9,078 bases of DNA from Candidatus Krumholzibacteriia bacterium (GCA_028718575.1 JAQULN010000090.1:1-9078); one strand, 5' to 3'; positions 1-6,954 are shown, counted from the stretch's first letter. A program made the numbers and translations. Notes: generated by a model from the letters alone, not told the origin.

Positions 1-780
1 CCCCTGGAGCAGGAATTCCCGCCGCGCGACGTCGCGCCGGGCGCGCCGCTCTTGGAGGTGGACGGACTGGCCGGCGGCGGCGTGGGCGCGGCCAGCTTCG
101 CGGTGCGCGCCGGCGAGGTGCTGGGTCTGGCCGGACTGGCGGGCGCCGGCCGGACCGAGCTGATGCGCCTGGTCTTCGGCGCCGATCGGCCCGCCGCCGG
201 CACGGTCAAGGTGGCCGGCCGGATCGTGGCGCCGGGCTCGCCGCGAGCCGCCATCGCGGCCGGTCTGGCTCTGCTCACCGAGGACCGCAAGGGTCAGGGC
301 CTGGTGCTATGCCGGTCGGCCCGCGAGAACTTCGCTCTCGGCAACCTCGATCGCTGGTCGCGCGGAGGTTGGCTCGATCTGCCGCGGGAAACCGCCGTCT
401 TCGCCCGGCAAGTGGCGCGACTGGGCATCAAGCTCGCCGGCGACGAGCAGCGCGCCGGGCACCTGTCGGGAGGCAATCAGCAGAAGTTGCTCGTGGCGCG
501 CTGGCTGGAGCGCGACGCGCGCGTGGTGGTGATGGACGAACCGACCCGCGGCATCGACGTGGGCGCCAAGCACGACATCTACGAGCTGATCAACGACCTG
601 GCCCGAGCCGGCAAGGCCGTAGTCGTGATCAGCAGCGAGTTGTCCGAGGTGCTCGGCATGTGCGACCGTATTCTTGTGATGCGCGAGGGCCGGATCACCG
701 GCGCGATCACCGAACCTGCTGCGGCGAGCCAGGCCGACGTCATGGCGCTGGCGGTCTGCGAGGCGAGCCATGGCTCGTGA
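1..780 (+). CDS. Sugar ABC transporter ATP-binding protein, CUT2 (RbsA/XylG/MglA-like), 5'-truncated
   Basis: This is the C-terminal part, about 259 residues, of the cytoplasmic ATPase that powers a CUT2-family sugar importer. The reading frame is open from base 1, so the true start and the first nucleotide-binding domain lie upstream; the TTG at 52 is not a credible start. What is visible is the second nucleotide-binding domain. It has a degenerate Walker A loop (GLAGAGRTE, from about base 133, lacking GKS/T), which is normal for domain 2 of this family. It also has the EDRKGQGL segment (about 280-303), an ABC signature LSGGNQQK (463-486), Walker B VVVMDEPTRGID (523-558) and the family-typical VISSELSE in place of a canonical H-loop. 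The stop at 778-780 overlaps the permease start by 11 bases, which supports translational coupling. The family is clear. The transported sugar cannot be read from the sequence, although the downstream alpha-mannosidase hints at mannose or a manno-oligosaccharide. Confidence 0.95.
   Translation, partial: PLEQEFPPRDVAPGAPLLEVDGLAGGGVGAASFAVRAGEVLGLAGLAGAGRTELMRLVFGADRPAAGTVKVAGRIVAPGSPRAAIAAGLALLTEDRKGQGLVLCRSARENFALGNLDRWSRGGWLDLPRETAVFARQVARLGIKLAGDEQRAGHLSGGNQQKLLVARWLERDARVVVMDEPTRGIDVGAKHDIYELINDLARAGKAVVVISSELSEVLGMCDRILVMREGRITGAITEPAAASQADVMALAVCEASHGS
760..763 (+). promoter_or_regulatory. Ribosome binding site for the permease, inside the ATPase gene
   Basis: GAGG lies six bases before the ATG at 770, within the last codons of the ATPase gene. 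It decides the start: the next in-frame ATG (791) has no comparable upstream purine run. Confidence 0.6.
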
Positions 781-2107
781 CGCCGCCACGATGACGCGAG
801 GCCTGCGCCGCCGCCTGTCGGGTTATGGCATGCTGGGCGTGCTGTTGCTGTTGTGCGCGCTGTTCTCGGCGCTGACGTTGCGGGACCAGCAGCGGACCGG
901 CGCCGCGGCGGCGCGGGAACTGGCCCGCGCCCTGGCCGCTCGGGCGGACACCGGCGCGGCGGTGCTGGTGCTGGCGCGCGACAACGCGGAGGAGCGGGCG
1001 TTTCTGGCGGACCTCGCGACGCGCCTGCGCGACGCCGGGTTCACGCGGGTGCGAAGCGTGGCCGCAGGTCCGCCCGAGTTTCGGGCCGCGTGCGAAGAAC
1101 AGGCGGCCGCGGACGGCCCGCGTTTCCTGCTGACGCTGCAGACCAACCTGCCGGCTGTGCGAGTCATCCAGAACAGTCTGCCGGAGCACGCCCGCCCGGC
1201 GATCCTCTCGCCGGCGCCCTACCGGTGGCCCACCTTCCTGCTGGCCGATAACCTGCGCAACGTGGCGAATCAGATCGCCGTGATCGCCATCGTCGCCGTG
1301 GGCATGACGCTGGTCATCATCACCGCAGGCATCGATCTGTCGGTGGGTTCGCTCATCGCGCTGTCGGCCGTAGTGTGCGCCTGGTTGGTGCAAGCGTTCG
1401 GCGGTCAGGCAGCGGGTGCGGGCGCGCTGCTCGCCGCGGCGGCGGGCGCCATGCTGCTCTGCGGTCTGGCGGGCCTGTTCTCCGGTGCCATGGTCGTGCG
1501 CTTTCGCCTGCCGCCGTTCATCGCCACGCTCGCCATGATGCAAGTCGCCAGCGGCGCGGCGTACATCATTGCCAAGGGGCGGCCCATCTACGACGCGCCG
1601 GACGCGTTCACCGCCCTGGGCCGCGGCGCCGACCCGCTGCTGGGCCTGCCGTGGGCTGTCTGGCTCATGCTCCTGCTCTACGGTCTGGCCCATGGGCTCA
1701 TGTCGCGCACGGCCCTGGGCCGCTACGTCTACGCAGTGGGTGGCAATCGGGAGGCGGCGCGCCTCGCGGGCGTACGCACCGGCGCGGTGCTGCTCTTCGT
1801 GTATGCGCTGTGCGGCGTGTTGGCCGGTCTGGGCGGCGTGGTGACGGCCAGCCAGCTCAAGAGCGGCGCGCCCACTTACGGACTCATGTACGAACTGTAC
1901 GTTATCGCCGCCGTCGTGGTGGGCGGCACCAGCCTCGCCGGCGGCGAGGGCCGGGTGCTCGGCACGCTCATCGGCGCGTTCATCATCGCCGTCATTCAGA
2001 ACGGCATGAACCTGACCAACGTGGAGAGCTACACGCAGAAAGTCGTGCTGGGCCTGGTGATCCTGGGCGCGGTGCTCTTGGATCGCCTGCGTTCGCGGTC
2101 GAACTGA
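770..2107 (+). CDS. CUT2-family sugar ABC transporter permease (RbsC-like) with a large loop insertion
   Basis: This is an inner-membrane permease of the BPD_transp_2 (RbsC/XylH) family, 445 residues against about 320 for E. coli RbsC. TM1 is at about residues 17-36. The conserved core resumes at about 156 (LLADNLRNV, matching the RbsC FFTINNLFN region). It then has the family signature GMTLVIITAGIDLSVGS (about 178-194), the cytoplasmic coupling segment GRYVYAVGGNREAARLAGV (about 317-335) and VVVGGTSLAGGEGRVLGTL (about 382-400). The extra length is almost entirely residues 38-152, a soluble segment between TM1 and TM2 that should face the periplasm. The ATG at 770 overlaps the ATPase stop and has its own GAGG site. 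The protein would form the channel with the upstream ATPase; the binding protein is not in the window. The family assignment is firm, the substrate is unknown and the role of the insertion is unknown. Confidence 0.95.
   Translation: MARDAATMTRGLRRRLSGYGMLGVLLLLCALFSALTLRDQQRTGAAAARELARALAARADTGAAVLVLARDNAEERAFLADLATRLRDAGFTRVRSVAAGPPEFRAACEEQAAADGPRFLLTLQTNLPAVRVIQNSLPEHARPAILSPAPYRWPTFLLADNLRNVANQIAVIAIVAVGMTLVIITAGIDLSVGSLIALSAVVCAWLVQAFGGQAAGAGALLAAAAGAMLLCGLAGLFSGAMVVRFRLPPFIATLAMMQVASGAAYIIAKGRPIYDAPDAFTALGRGADPLLGLPWAVWLMLLLYGLAHGLMSRTALGRYVYAVGGNREAARLAGVRTGAVLLFVYALCGVLAGLGGVVTASQLKSGAPTYGLMYELYVIAAVVVGGTSLAGGEGRVLGTLIGAFIIAVIQNGMNLTNVESYTQKVVLGLVILGAVLLDRLRSRSN
881..1225 (+). other. 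Soluble alpha/beta-like insertion between TM1 and TM2 of the permease
   Basis: This segment encodes residues 38-152 of the permease. By eye it alternates as beta-alpha-beta-alpha-beta: AAVLVLARD, then a charged helix (about 72-90), FTRVRSVAAG, a second helix (PPEFRAACEEQAAA) and RFLLTLQ. It is preceded by an Ala/Arg-rich helix (about 44-60) and followed by a Pro-containing connector into TM2. The pattern resembles half of a Rossmann-like or periplasmic-binding-protein lobe, but I cannot name a family. No signal peptide, cysteine pair or recognisable catalytic motif is visible. The base composition matches the rest of the gene, so recent insertion of foreign DNA is not indicated. Confidence 0.7.
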
Positions 2108-2125
2108 GCGCGGGCCGCGCCGCGC
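2108..2125 (+). other. Small GC-only hairpin between permease and mannosidase genes
   Basis: GCGCGG (2108-2113) pairs with CCGCGC (2120-2125) across a six-base loop, directly after the permease stop and four bases before the ribosome binding site of the next gene. There is no T-tract, so it is not an intrinsic terminator. It could be an intercistronic processing or stability element, or chance in GC-rich DNA. Confidence 0.3.
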
Positions 2126-2128
2126 GCC

Positions 2129-2133
2129 GGAGG
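2129..2133 (+). promoter_or_regulatory. Strong ribosome binding site for the mannosidase
   Basis: GGAGG lies eight bases upstream of the ATG at 2142. It fixes the start immediately before an evident signal peptide. Confidence 0.75.
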
Positions 2134-2141
2134 TTGTTACC

Positions 2142-5100
2142 ATGCGTTGCGTGCTGATCGCCCTCATGCTGCCGCTGGCTTGCTGCGCGGCGGCCGCGCC
2201 CGCATTCGCGACCGCGTTCGCGCCCGAGTCCGCGTCCGCGCCCGAGTCCGCGCCGGCGGGCAAGGTCTACACCGTGGCCACCAGCCACCTGGACACCCAG
2301 TGGCGCTGGACCGTCCAGCAGACCATCGCGGAGTACCTGCGGCGCACGCTGGACGACAACTTCGACCTGCTCGAGCGCTATCCAGAGTATGTTTTCAGCT
2401 TCGAGGGCGCGTTCCGCTACCAACTCGTCAAGGAGTACTACCCCGACCGTTTCGAGCGCCTGCGGCAGTATGTGGCGCAGGGCCGCTGGCAGGTGTGCGG
2501 TTCCTGGCTCGACGCCGTCGACGTCAACATGCCCTCGCCGGAGGCGCTCTTTCGCCACGCGCTGTACGGCAACGGTTTCTTCGCGCGCGAGTTCGGCGTG
2601 CGCAGCGTCGACGTTTTCTTGCCCGACTGCTTCGGCTTCGGCTACGCCTTGCCCTCGATCATGGCCCACTCGGGGCTCACCGGTTTTTCCACCCAGAAGC
2701 TGTCGTGGGGCTCGGCCTACGGCACCCCCTTCGACATCGGCCGCTGGCGCGGCGTCGATGGACGTGAAGTGCTCGCGGCCGTGAACCCCGGCGCCTATGT
2801 GAGCGACCTCGAGGGCGACGTATCGCGCGACTCGACCGTCGCGGCCGCGATCGCCCGCACCGCGGCGGCTGGCGGCCCTCCGGTCGCGTTCAAGTACTAC
2901 GGCACCGGCGACACCGGTGGGGCGCCGACCGAGGAATCGGTCCGGTGGCTGCAAAAGAGCGTGGCGTCGGGCGGCCCGATCGCGGTGGTATCGGCGGGCG
3001 CCGACCAGATCTTCCGCGAACTTGCGCCCACCGAGATCGACGCCCTGCCCGTCTACGACGGCGAACTGGTGATGACCAGCCACGGCGTCGGCTGCTACAC
3101 CTCGCAGGCTGCCATGAAGCGCTGGAACCGCCGCTGTGAAGTGCTCGGCGACGCCGCCGAGCGCGCCGCCGCCCTGGCCTGGTGGCTGGGCGGACAGCCC
3201 TATCCCGGCGAGGAACTCGAGCGCGCCTGGACGCGCTTCCTGTGGCACGGCTTCCACGACGATCTCACCGGCACCAGCATCCCCGAAGCGTACACCTTCA
3301 GCTGGAACGACATGCTGCTCAGCCAGCAGGAGTTCTCCCAGGTGATCGAGTCGTCGCTGGCGGCGGTGGCCGGCGGCCTGGACACCGACGTCGACGGGCA
3401 GGCCGTCGTCGTCTTCAACCCGCTGGGATTCCCGCGCACGGAGATGGTCGTCTGCCGGGCGCTCTTCCCGAATCCGCTCAGCACGTCGACGGCCTCGCCG
3501 TTCGTGCAGGTTCACGGCCCCGACGACGAGCTCGTGCCCGCGGTGATGCTGCCGCCGCCGCCCGGCTCGGCCGGGGACATCCGGTCGGAGGTCGCCTTCC
3601 TGGCCGCGGTGCCGGCCATCGGCGTCGCGGTCTACAGCATCCAGCCGCGGGCGGACCGAGACCAGGCCGCGCCGCTCGGCTGGAATCCCGACGCCGGCAC
3701 CCTGGACACTGATCGTTATCGCCTGCGTCTGAGCGAGGCGGGCCTGGTGTCCTTATTCGACAAGGAGACCGGCCGCGAGCTGCTCAACGCGCCGCCCTGC
3801 CTGCAGCTCCTGCGCAACGAGCCGGCGAACTGGGCCGCCTGGGAGATCGACTACGACGATATCATGGCCGCGTCCTACGCGGAGGTGCCGCTGGGCGGCG
3901 TGCCTGAGACGGTCGTCGCCGGTCCCGGCCTGGCGCGGCTGACGTTCACCCACGAGGCTGCGGGCTCGGTCTTCCGGCAAACGCTTCTTGTGCGCGGCGA
4001 CCGCCTCGACTGGGAGCTGGACATCGACTGGGCGACCGAGGCGACGCTCTTGAAGGCCGCCTTCTTCACGACCGCGCGCGACACGGCCGTCACCTACGAC
4101 CTCGGCCTCGGCACGATCCGCCGCGGCCTCAACCGCCCGTTGCTCTACGAGGTCCCCGGCCAGCGCTGGGCCGACCTCACCGATCAGTCGGGCGACTTCG
4201 GTCTGGCGGTCCTGAACGACGGCCGCCACGGCTGGGACCATCCGGACCCCGGCACCCTGCGCCTGACGCTGTTGCACACGCCCGCGGTGAACGACCGCTG
4301 GCGGTGGATCGACGACCAGAAGAGCCAGGACCTCGGCCGCCACCGCGTCACCGTGAGCATGGTCGGCCACGGGTCGAACTGGCGCCCGGAGGTCGTGCGC
4401 GCGGCCGACGCCCTGAACCAGCCGCTGCTGGCCTTCCACGTGCTGCCGTCCCGCCTCGCCTCCGTCGGCCCCTTAGGCCGCTCGCTGTCGCTGCTGCAAG
4501 TCGCCGGCGACCGCCCCGAGGTGGTCGTCCGCGCGATCAAGAAGAGCGAGCAGGGCGACTGGCTGGTGGTACGCCTGCAGGAGATCGCCGGGGCGCCGGC
4601 CGCGAACGTCGAGCTGGCGACGGCCGCGCCGGTGACCGCGGTGCGCGAGCTGCAGGCCGACGAGGAGCCGATACCGGCCGGCGACGGCGCGGCGTTGCGC
4701 GACGGCCGGGTGGCCGTGGACCTCGCGCGCTACCAGCCGCGGACGCTGGCATTGCAGCTCGCGCCCCCGCCGGCGGGGCGTCTGCCGGCCGCGGTGCGCA
4801 GCTCCCCGGTCGCGCTGCCCTGGAACGTCGATGGGATCAGCACCCGCGAGCAGCCCACCGACGGCGACCTCGACGGCACTGGCGCGAGCCTGCCCAGCCA
4901 CCTGGTCCCGGCGGTGATCGAGCGCGACGGCGTCCGCTTCGAGACCGGCCCGCGCGCGCCGGGCGCGGCCAACCTGCTGCGCTGCGAGGGGCAGACCATC
5001 GAGCTGCCGCGCACCGACGGCACGATCCTGCGCCTGCTGATGTGCTCGGTCGACGGCCCGCGCCGAGGGGAGTTCCGCACCGACCGCGGCCATCGCCAAC

Positions 5101-6131
5101 AACCCTGGATCCCCGACGGCCGCGCCTTCTTCGGCCAGTGGGACAGCCGCGTCGTCGGCGGCGACATCGTGCATGACCGCGCCGATCTCGTGCCAGCCTA
5201 CACCACCGATGCGGCCATCGGCTGGGTCGTGACCCACCGGCACGGTCCGCAAGGACAGCAGGAGCCCTACGTCTTCACCCATTTCTACGCGGTGGACGTG
5301 CCGCTGCTGGTGGTGTCGGACGCGCCGGCGGTGACGCTGCCCGACGATCCTTCCCTGGTGATCCTCGCCGCCAGCGTCGTAACCCGAAACACCACGGCGC
5401 ATCATTTCGGACGCGAGCTGGTCGATCGCCCGACCTATCCGAGCGTGTCCATCGCGGCCGAGCGGCGAGCGTTCGTCGACAGCTTGACCGTGTCGCTGCA
5501 CAGTCCCAATGCGGCAACGGTCATCGAGGTGGCGCTAGGCGACGGCCCGGCGGTCGTCCACGACGGTTCGCCGTTGATCGTCACCGACACGACCACGCTG
5601 ACGGTGACCGCCCGCGGTCCGTTTCCCGAAACCACGACCCGCACCGCGGTCTTCACACGACTCGATCCGTGGCCGGCCGCTGCGGCGTCGCCCCCGCGGC
5701 TTGTGCCGGGCCTTGCGACCGCCGTCTACCACGGCGCCTGGGAGCGATTGCCGGACTGGGCGGCGCTGGCGCCGGTGCAGGAGACGGTGAGCGAACAGGT
5801 GCGTATCCCCGGCGGCGCCCCTCTCGAGGACGTGGGCCTGGTGCTGCGCGGATGGATCACCGTGCCCGCCGCCGGAGTGTACCGTTTCTGGCTTTCCAGC
5901 GACGACGGCAGCCGCCTCTGGCTGGACGAACGACTGGTGATCGACCACGACGGCTTGCACGGCGCGACGGCCGCGTGGGGCGAGGCGCCGCTGGCGGCCG
6001 GCCGCCACGCGCTCGTCGTGGAGTACTTCCAGCACTTGGGCGGGCGCGAGCTGAAGCTGGAGTGGAGCGGCCCCGGGTTCGCGCGGCAGGAGGTCCCGGC
6101 AACGGTGTTGAGCGCCGCGGTCCGCGAGTGA
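2142..6131 (+). CDS. Exported multi-module GH38 alpha-mannosidase with C-terminal PA14 domain
   Basis: A 1329-residue secreted glycoside hydrolase family 38 enzyme, which should hydrolyse alpha-mannosidic bonds with retention using a zinc-centred site. Residues 1 to about 23 are a Sec signal peptide; the LACC stretch is a poor lipobox. Modules in order: GH38 catalytic domain (about 42-310), helical middle domain (about 315-410), beta-rich GH38 C-terminal domain (about 415-875), a GH38-associated module beginning ALPWNVDGIS (about 884-1083), a chitobiase-C-like Ig fold (about 1100-1172) and PA14 (about 1190-1325, SSDDGS at 1252-1257). Likely zinc ligands and catalytic residues, from family alignment by eye: H49 and D51 in SHLDTQW, nucleophile D162 in PDCFGFG, H372 in FHDDLTGTS, and candidate acid/base D257 in GTGDTGG. 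The conserved YTSQ-K-WNRR segment (about 319-331) is also present. It lies 34 bases after the permease gene, probably in the same operon. The GH38 assignment is firm; linkage specificity and natural substrate are not determinable here. Confidence 0.95.
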   Translation: MRCVLIALMLPLACCAAAAPAFATAFAPESASAPESAPAGKVYTVATSHLDTQWRWTVQQTIAEYLRRTLDDNFDLLERYPEYVFSFEGAFRYQLVKEYYPDRFERLRQYVAQGRWQVCGSWLDAVDVNMPSPEALFRHALYGNGFFAREFGVRSVDVFLPDCFGFGYALPSIMAHSGLTGFSTQKLSWGSAYGTPFDIGRWRGVDGREVLAAVNPGAYVSDLEGDVSRDSTVAAAIARTAAAGGPPVAFKYYGTGDTGGAPTEESVRWLQKSVASGGPIAVVSAGADQIFRELAPTEIDALPVYDGELVMTSHGVGCYTSQAAMKRWNRRCEVLGDAAERAAALAWWLGGQPYPGEELERAWTRFLWHGFHDDLTGTSIPEAYTFSWNDMLLSQQEFSQVIESSLAAVAGGLDTDVDGQAVVVFNPLGFPRTEMVVCRALFPNPLSTSTASPFVQVHGPDDELVPAVMLPPPPGSAGDIRSEVAFLAAVPAIGVAVYSIQPRADRDQAAPLGWNPDAGTLDTDRYRLRLSEAGLVSLFDKETGRELLNAPPCLQLLRNEPANWAAWEIDYDDIMAASYAEVPLGGVPETVVAGPGLARLTFTHEAAGSVFRQTLLVRGDRLDWELDIDWATEATLLKAAFFTTARDTAVTYDLGLGTIRRGLNRPLLYEVPGQRWADLTDQSGDFGLAVLNDGRHGWDHPDPGTLRLTLLHTPAVNDRWRWIDDQKSQDLGRHRVTVSMVGHGSNWRPEVVRAADALNQPLLAFHVLPSRLASVGPLGRSLSLLQVAGDRPEVVVRAIKKSEQGDWLVVRLQEIAGAPAANVELATAAPVTAVRELQADEEPIPAGDGAALRDGRVAVDLARYQPRTLALQLAPPPAGRLPAAVRSSPVALPWNVDGISTREQPTDGDLDGTGASLPSHLVPAVIERDGVRFETGPRAPGAANLLRCEGQTIELPRTDGTILRLLMCSVDGPRRGEFRTDRGHRQQPWIPDGRAFFGQWDSRVVGGDIVHDRADLVPAYTTDAAIGWVVTHRHGPQGQQEPYVFTHFYAVDVPLLVVSDAPAVTLPDDPSLVILAASVVTRNTTAHHFGRELVDRPTYPSVSIAAERRAFVDSLTVSLHSPNAATVIEVALGDGPAVVHDGSPLIVTDTTTLTVTARGPFPETTTRTAVFTRLDPWPAAAASPPRLVPGLATAVYHGAWERLPDWAALAPVQETVSEQVRIPGGAPLEDVGLVLRGWITVPAAGVYRFWLSSDDGSRLWLDERLVIDHDGLHGATAAWGEAPLAAGRHALVVEYFQHLGGRELKLEWSGPGFARQEVPATVLSAAVRE
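2220..2252 (+). repeat. Short 18-bp-period tandem repeat after the signal peptide
   Basis: A 15-base unit (GCGCCCGAGTCCGCG) occurs at 2220-2234 and again at 2238-2252. It encodes the APESAS/APESAP linker between the signal peptide and the catalytic domain. It is probably a low-complexity linker from slippage and has no evident regulatory role. Confidence 0.6.
4791..5390 (+). other. GH38-associated accessory module of the mannosidase
   Basis: This encodes about residues 884-1083. Landmarks are ALPWNVDGIS, the DGDLDGTGASLPSHLVP stretch, NLLRCEGQTIELP, FFGQWDSRV and THRHGPQG. From memory, the same order of motifs (DGDFDG-G-S-P-E, GQTI-LP, GQWD-R, RH-P-G-EPY) follows the catalytic unit in a number of bacterial GH38 proteins. 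It is probably a beta-sandwich that completes or accompanies the enzyme, possibly binding carbohydrate. The boundaries are estimates. Confidence 0.55.
5709..6116 (+). other. PA14 domain at the C-terminus of the mannosidase
   Basis: This encodes about residues 1190-1325. The family landmarks are present in order: GLATAVYHGAW, LRGWITVPAAGVYRFWL, the SSDDGSRLWLD loop, VIDHDG, LAAGRHALVVEYFQ and LKLEWSGPG. PA14 domains are beta-barrel modules that often bind carbohydrate in glycosidases and adhesins. The DDGS acidic loop is the usual calcium/ligand site, so binding competence looks intact. Confidence 0.85.
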
Positions 6132-6138
6132 CCGGTCA
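6129..6138. other. 10-bp perfect palindrome formed by two convergent stop codons
   Basis: TGACCGGTCA is its own reverse complement. Its first three bases are the stop of the mannosidase gene on the plus strand and its last three are the complement of the pldA stop. With no loop bases it cannot act as a normal terminator stem, and no T-tract flanks it. Confidence 0.9.
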
Positions 6139-6954
6139 GCGGTTGAACATGACGCCCACGCCGATCCGATTGACCGATCGGTTGTAGTCCAACAGGCTCT
6201 CGCCGTAGCCGCTAAACAACCGCAGCGCGAGGAATACGTCCTCCTCGCGGATCACTCGTACGCTGTAGTCCAAGCTGACATTGCCCTTGTCGGTGCCGAG
6301 GTAGCCGCGCAGCGCGACATGCAGTTGATGGCGAGGCGCCGGCCGCCAGTAGAGGTGAATGTCGCTGTAGCCGAGATAGTCGGTGAGATCGGGGTTGTCG
6401 TCGCCCCTGGCTGCAGTGGGAGTCTCCTTCGCGTCCTCGGGCATGCGCGCTCGCAGCTTGACATAGGCCAGCCAATTGTCGCCGTGGTAGAAAGGAGCCA
6501 GGTAGGCGAGGTTCCAGCCCCGCGAGAGCGGCACGCGCTGGCCGTTGGATTCGTGCTCGAAACCCGCGTCGAATCCCAGCGACCCCGCCCCCAGGGGGCG
6601 CGTGGCGGACCGGTAGAAAATCTCCGGATTGAAGTTCGTATCGCGAAACGGCGACGAGGCGTCGGTGTTGTACGCCTGCCAGTAGGAGACCTGGGAGAAG
6701 GCGAAAAAGAAACGAGTGCGCAGCAACCGGTGCTTGGCGCTCAACTGGAAGACGATCTCGGTTTCCGAGCCGGCGTAGTCGTTCGAGTACGTGAACGGCA
6801 GGATGTACATCTCCCGGTGCAAAGTCAAGCCAGACGCAGCGGCGATGCGGGAGAACTGATATTGCTCGGACGGCGTCTCGCCGGCGGCTCGCCCGGGCAG
6901 GCCGATCAGGAAGGACAGGATCAGCGGCCACAGCACCGGGCGATGGTTGTTCAC
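6136..6954 (-). CDS. pldA: Outer-membrane phospholipase A (OMPLA)
   Basis: A 272-residue precursor of the outer-membrane beta-barrel phospholipase A1/A2, which hydrolyses phospholipids that reach the outer leaflet; E. coli PldA is 289 residues. A signal peptide covers about residues 1-24. The family motifs match in order: YWQAYNTDASSPFRDTNFNP (about 91-110), catalytic FEHESNGQ (132-139), SRGWN (144-148), DDNPDLTDYLGY (about 185-196) and FSGYGESLLDYN (about 247-258). The catalytic triad is H134, S136 and N148, with the same 14-residue His-Asn spacing as E. coli H142/S144/N156. S144 matches calcium ligand Ser152, while Gln139 occupies the position of Arg147. The start is GTG at 6954, chosen because GAGG lies six bases upstream and the signal peptide follows. 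The protein ends MFNR, about two residues short of the E. coli end and lacking a terminal Phe. It follows the RND gene by 51 bases and is probably co-transcribed with it. Confidence 0.95.
   Translation of the reverse strand: MNNHRPVLWPLILSFLIGLPGRAAGETPSEQYQFSRIAAASGLTLHREMYILPFTYSNDYAGSETEIVFQLSAKHRLLRTRFFFAFSQVSYWQAYNTDASSPFRDTNFNPEIFYRSATRPLGAGSLGFDAGFEHESNGQRVPLSRGWNLAYLAPFYHGDNWLAYVKLRARMPEDAKETPTAARGDDNPDLTDYLGYSDIHLYWRPAPRHQLHVALRGYLGTDKGNVSLDYSVRVIREEDVFLALRLFSGYGESLLDYNRSVNRIGVGVMFNR

Noticed and set aside
52..54. TTG as the start of the ATPase gene
   Set aside because: The frame is open to base 1 and the preceding codons read as the normal linker before the second nucleotide-binding domain, so the gene is simply cut by the window edge.
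523..640. Loss of H-loop histidine and Walker A lysine in the ATPase as a sign of inactivation
   Set aside because: The second nucleotide-binding domain of RbsA/MglA-type ATPases normally has these degenerate motifs; the catalytic site depends on the first domain, which is outside the window.
2142..2190. Lipoprotein signal on the mannosidase
   Set aside because: The LACC stretch does not fit the lipobox (Pro at -3 for the first Cys, Cys at -1 for the second). An AFA-type Sec cleavage is more likely.
740..2263. 507-codon open frame on the minus strand opposite the permease
   Set aside because: It mirrors a well-supported permease gene, its product is Arg/His/Gln-rich low-complexity sequence with no recognisable domain, and long antisense frames are expected at this GC content.
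1992..3515. 507-codon minus-strand open frame opposite the mannosidase
   Set aside because: Composition artefact antisense to a GH38 catalytic domain with intact motifs; no domain or ribosome binding site of its own.
4473..5501. 342-codon minus-strand open frame opposite the mannosidase accessory module
   Set aside because: Shadow of a conserved coding frame; the product resembles no family and has the typical Arg/Gly/Ala bias of antisense translation.
6161..6181. CCGATC / GATCGG inverted repeat just beyond the mannosidase stop, considered as a terminator
   Set aside because: Only a 6-bp stem with a nine-base loop, no following T-run, and it lies in the conserved C-terminal coding region of pldA.
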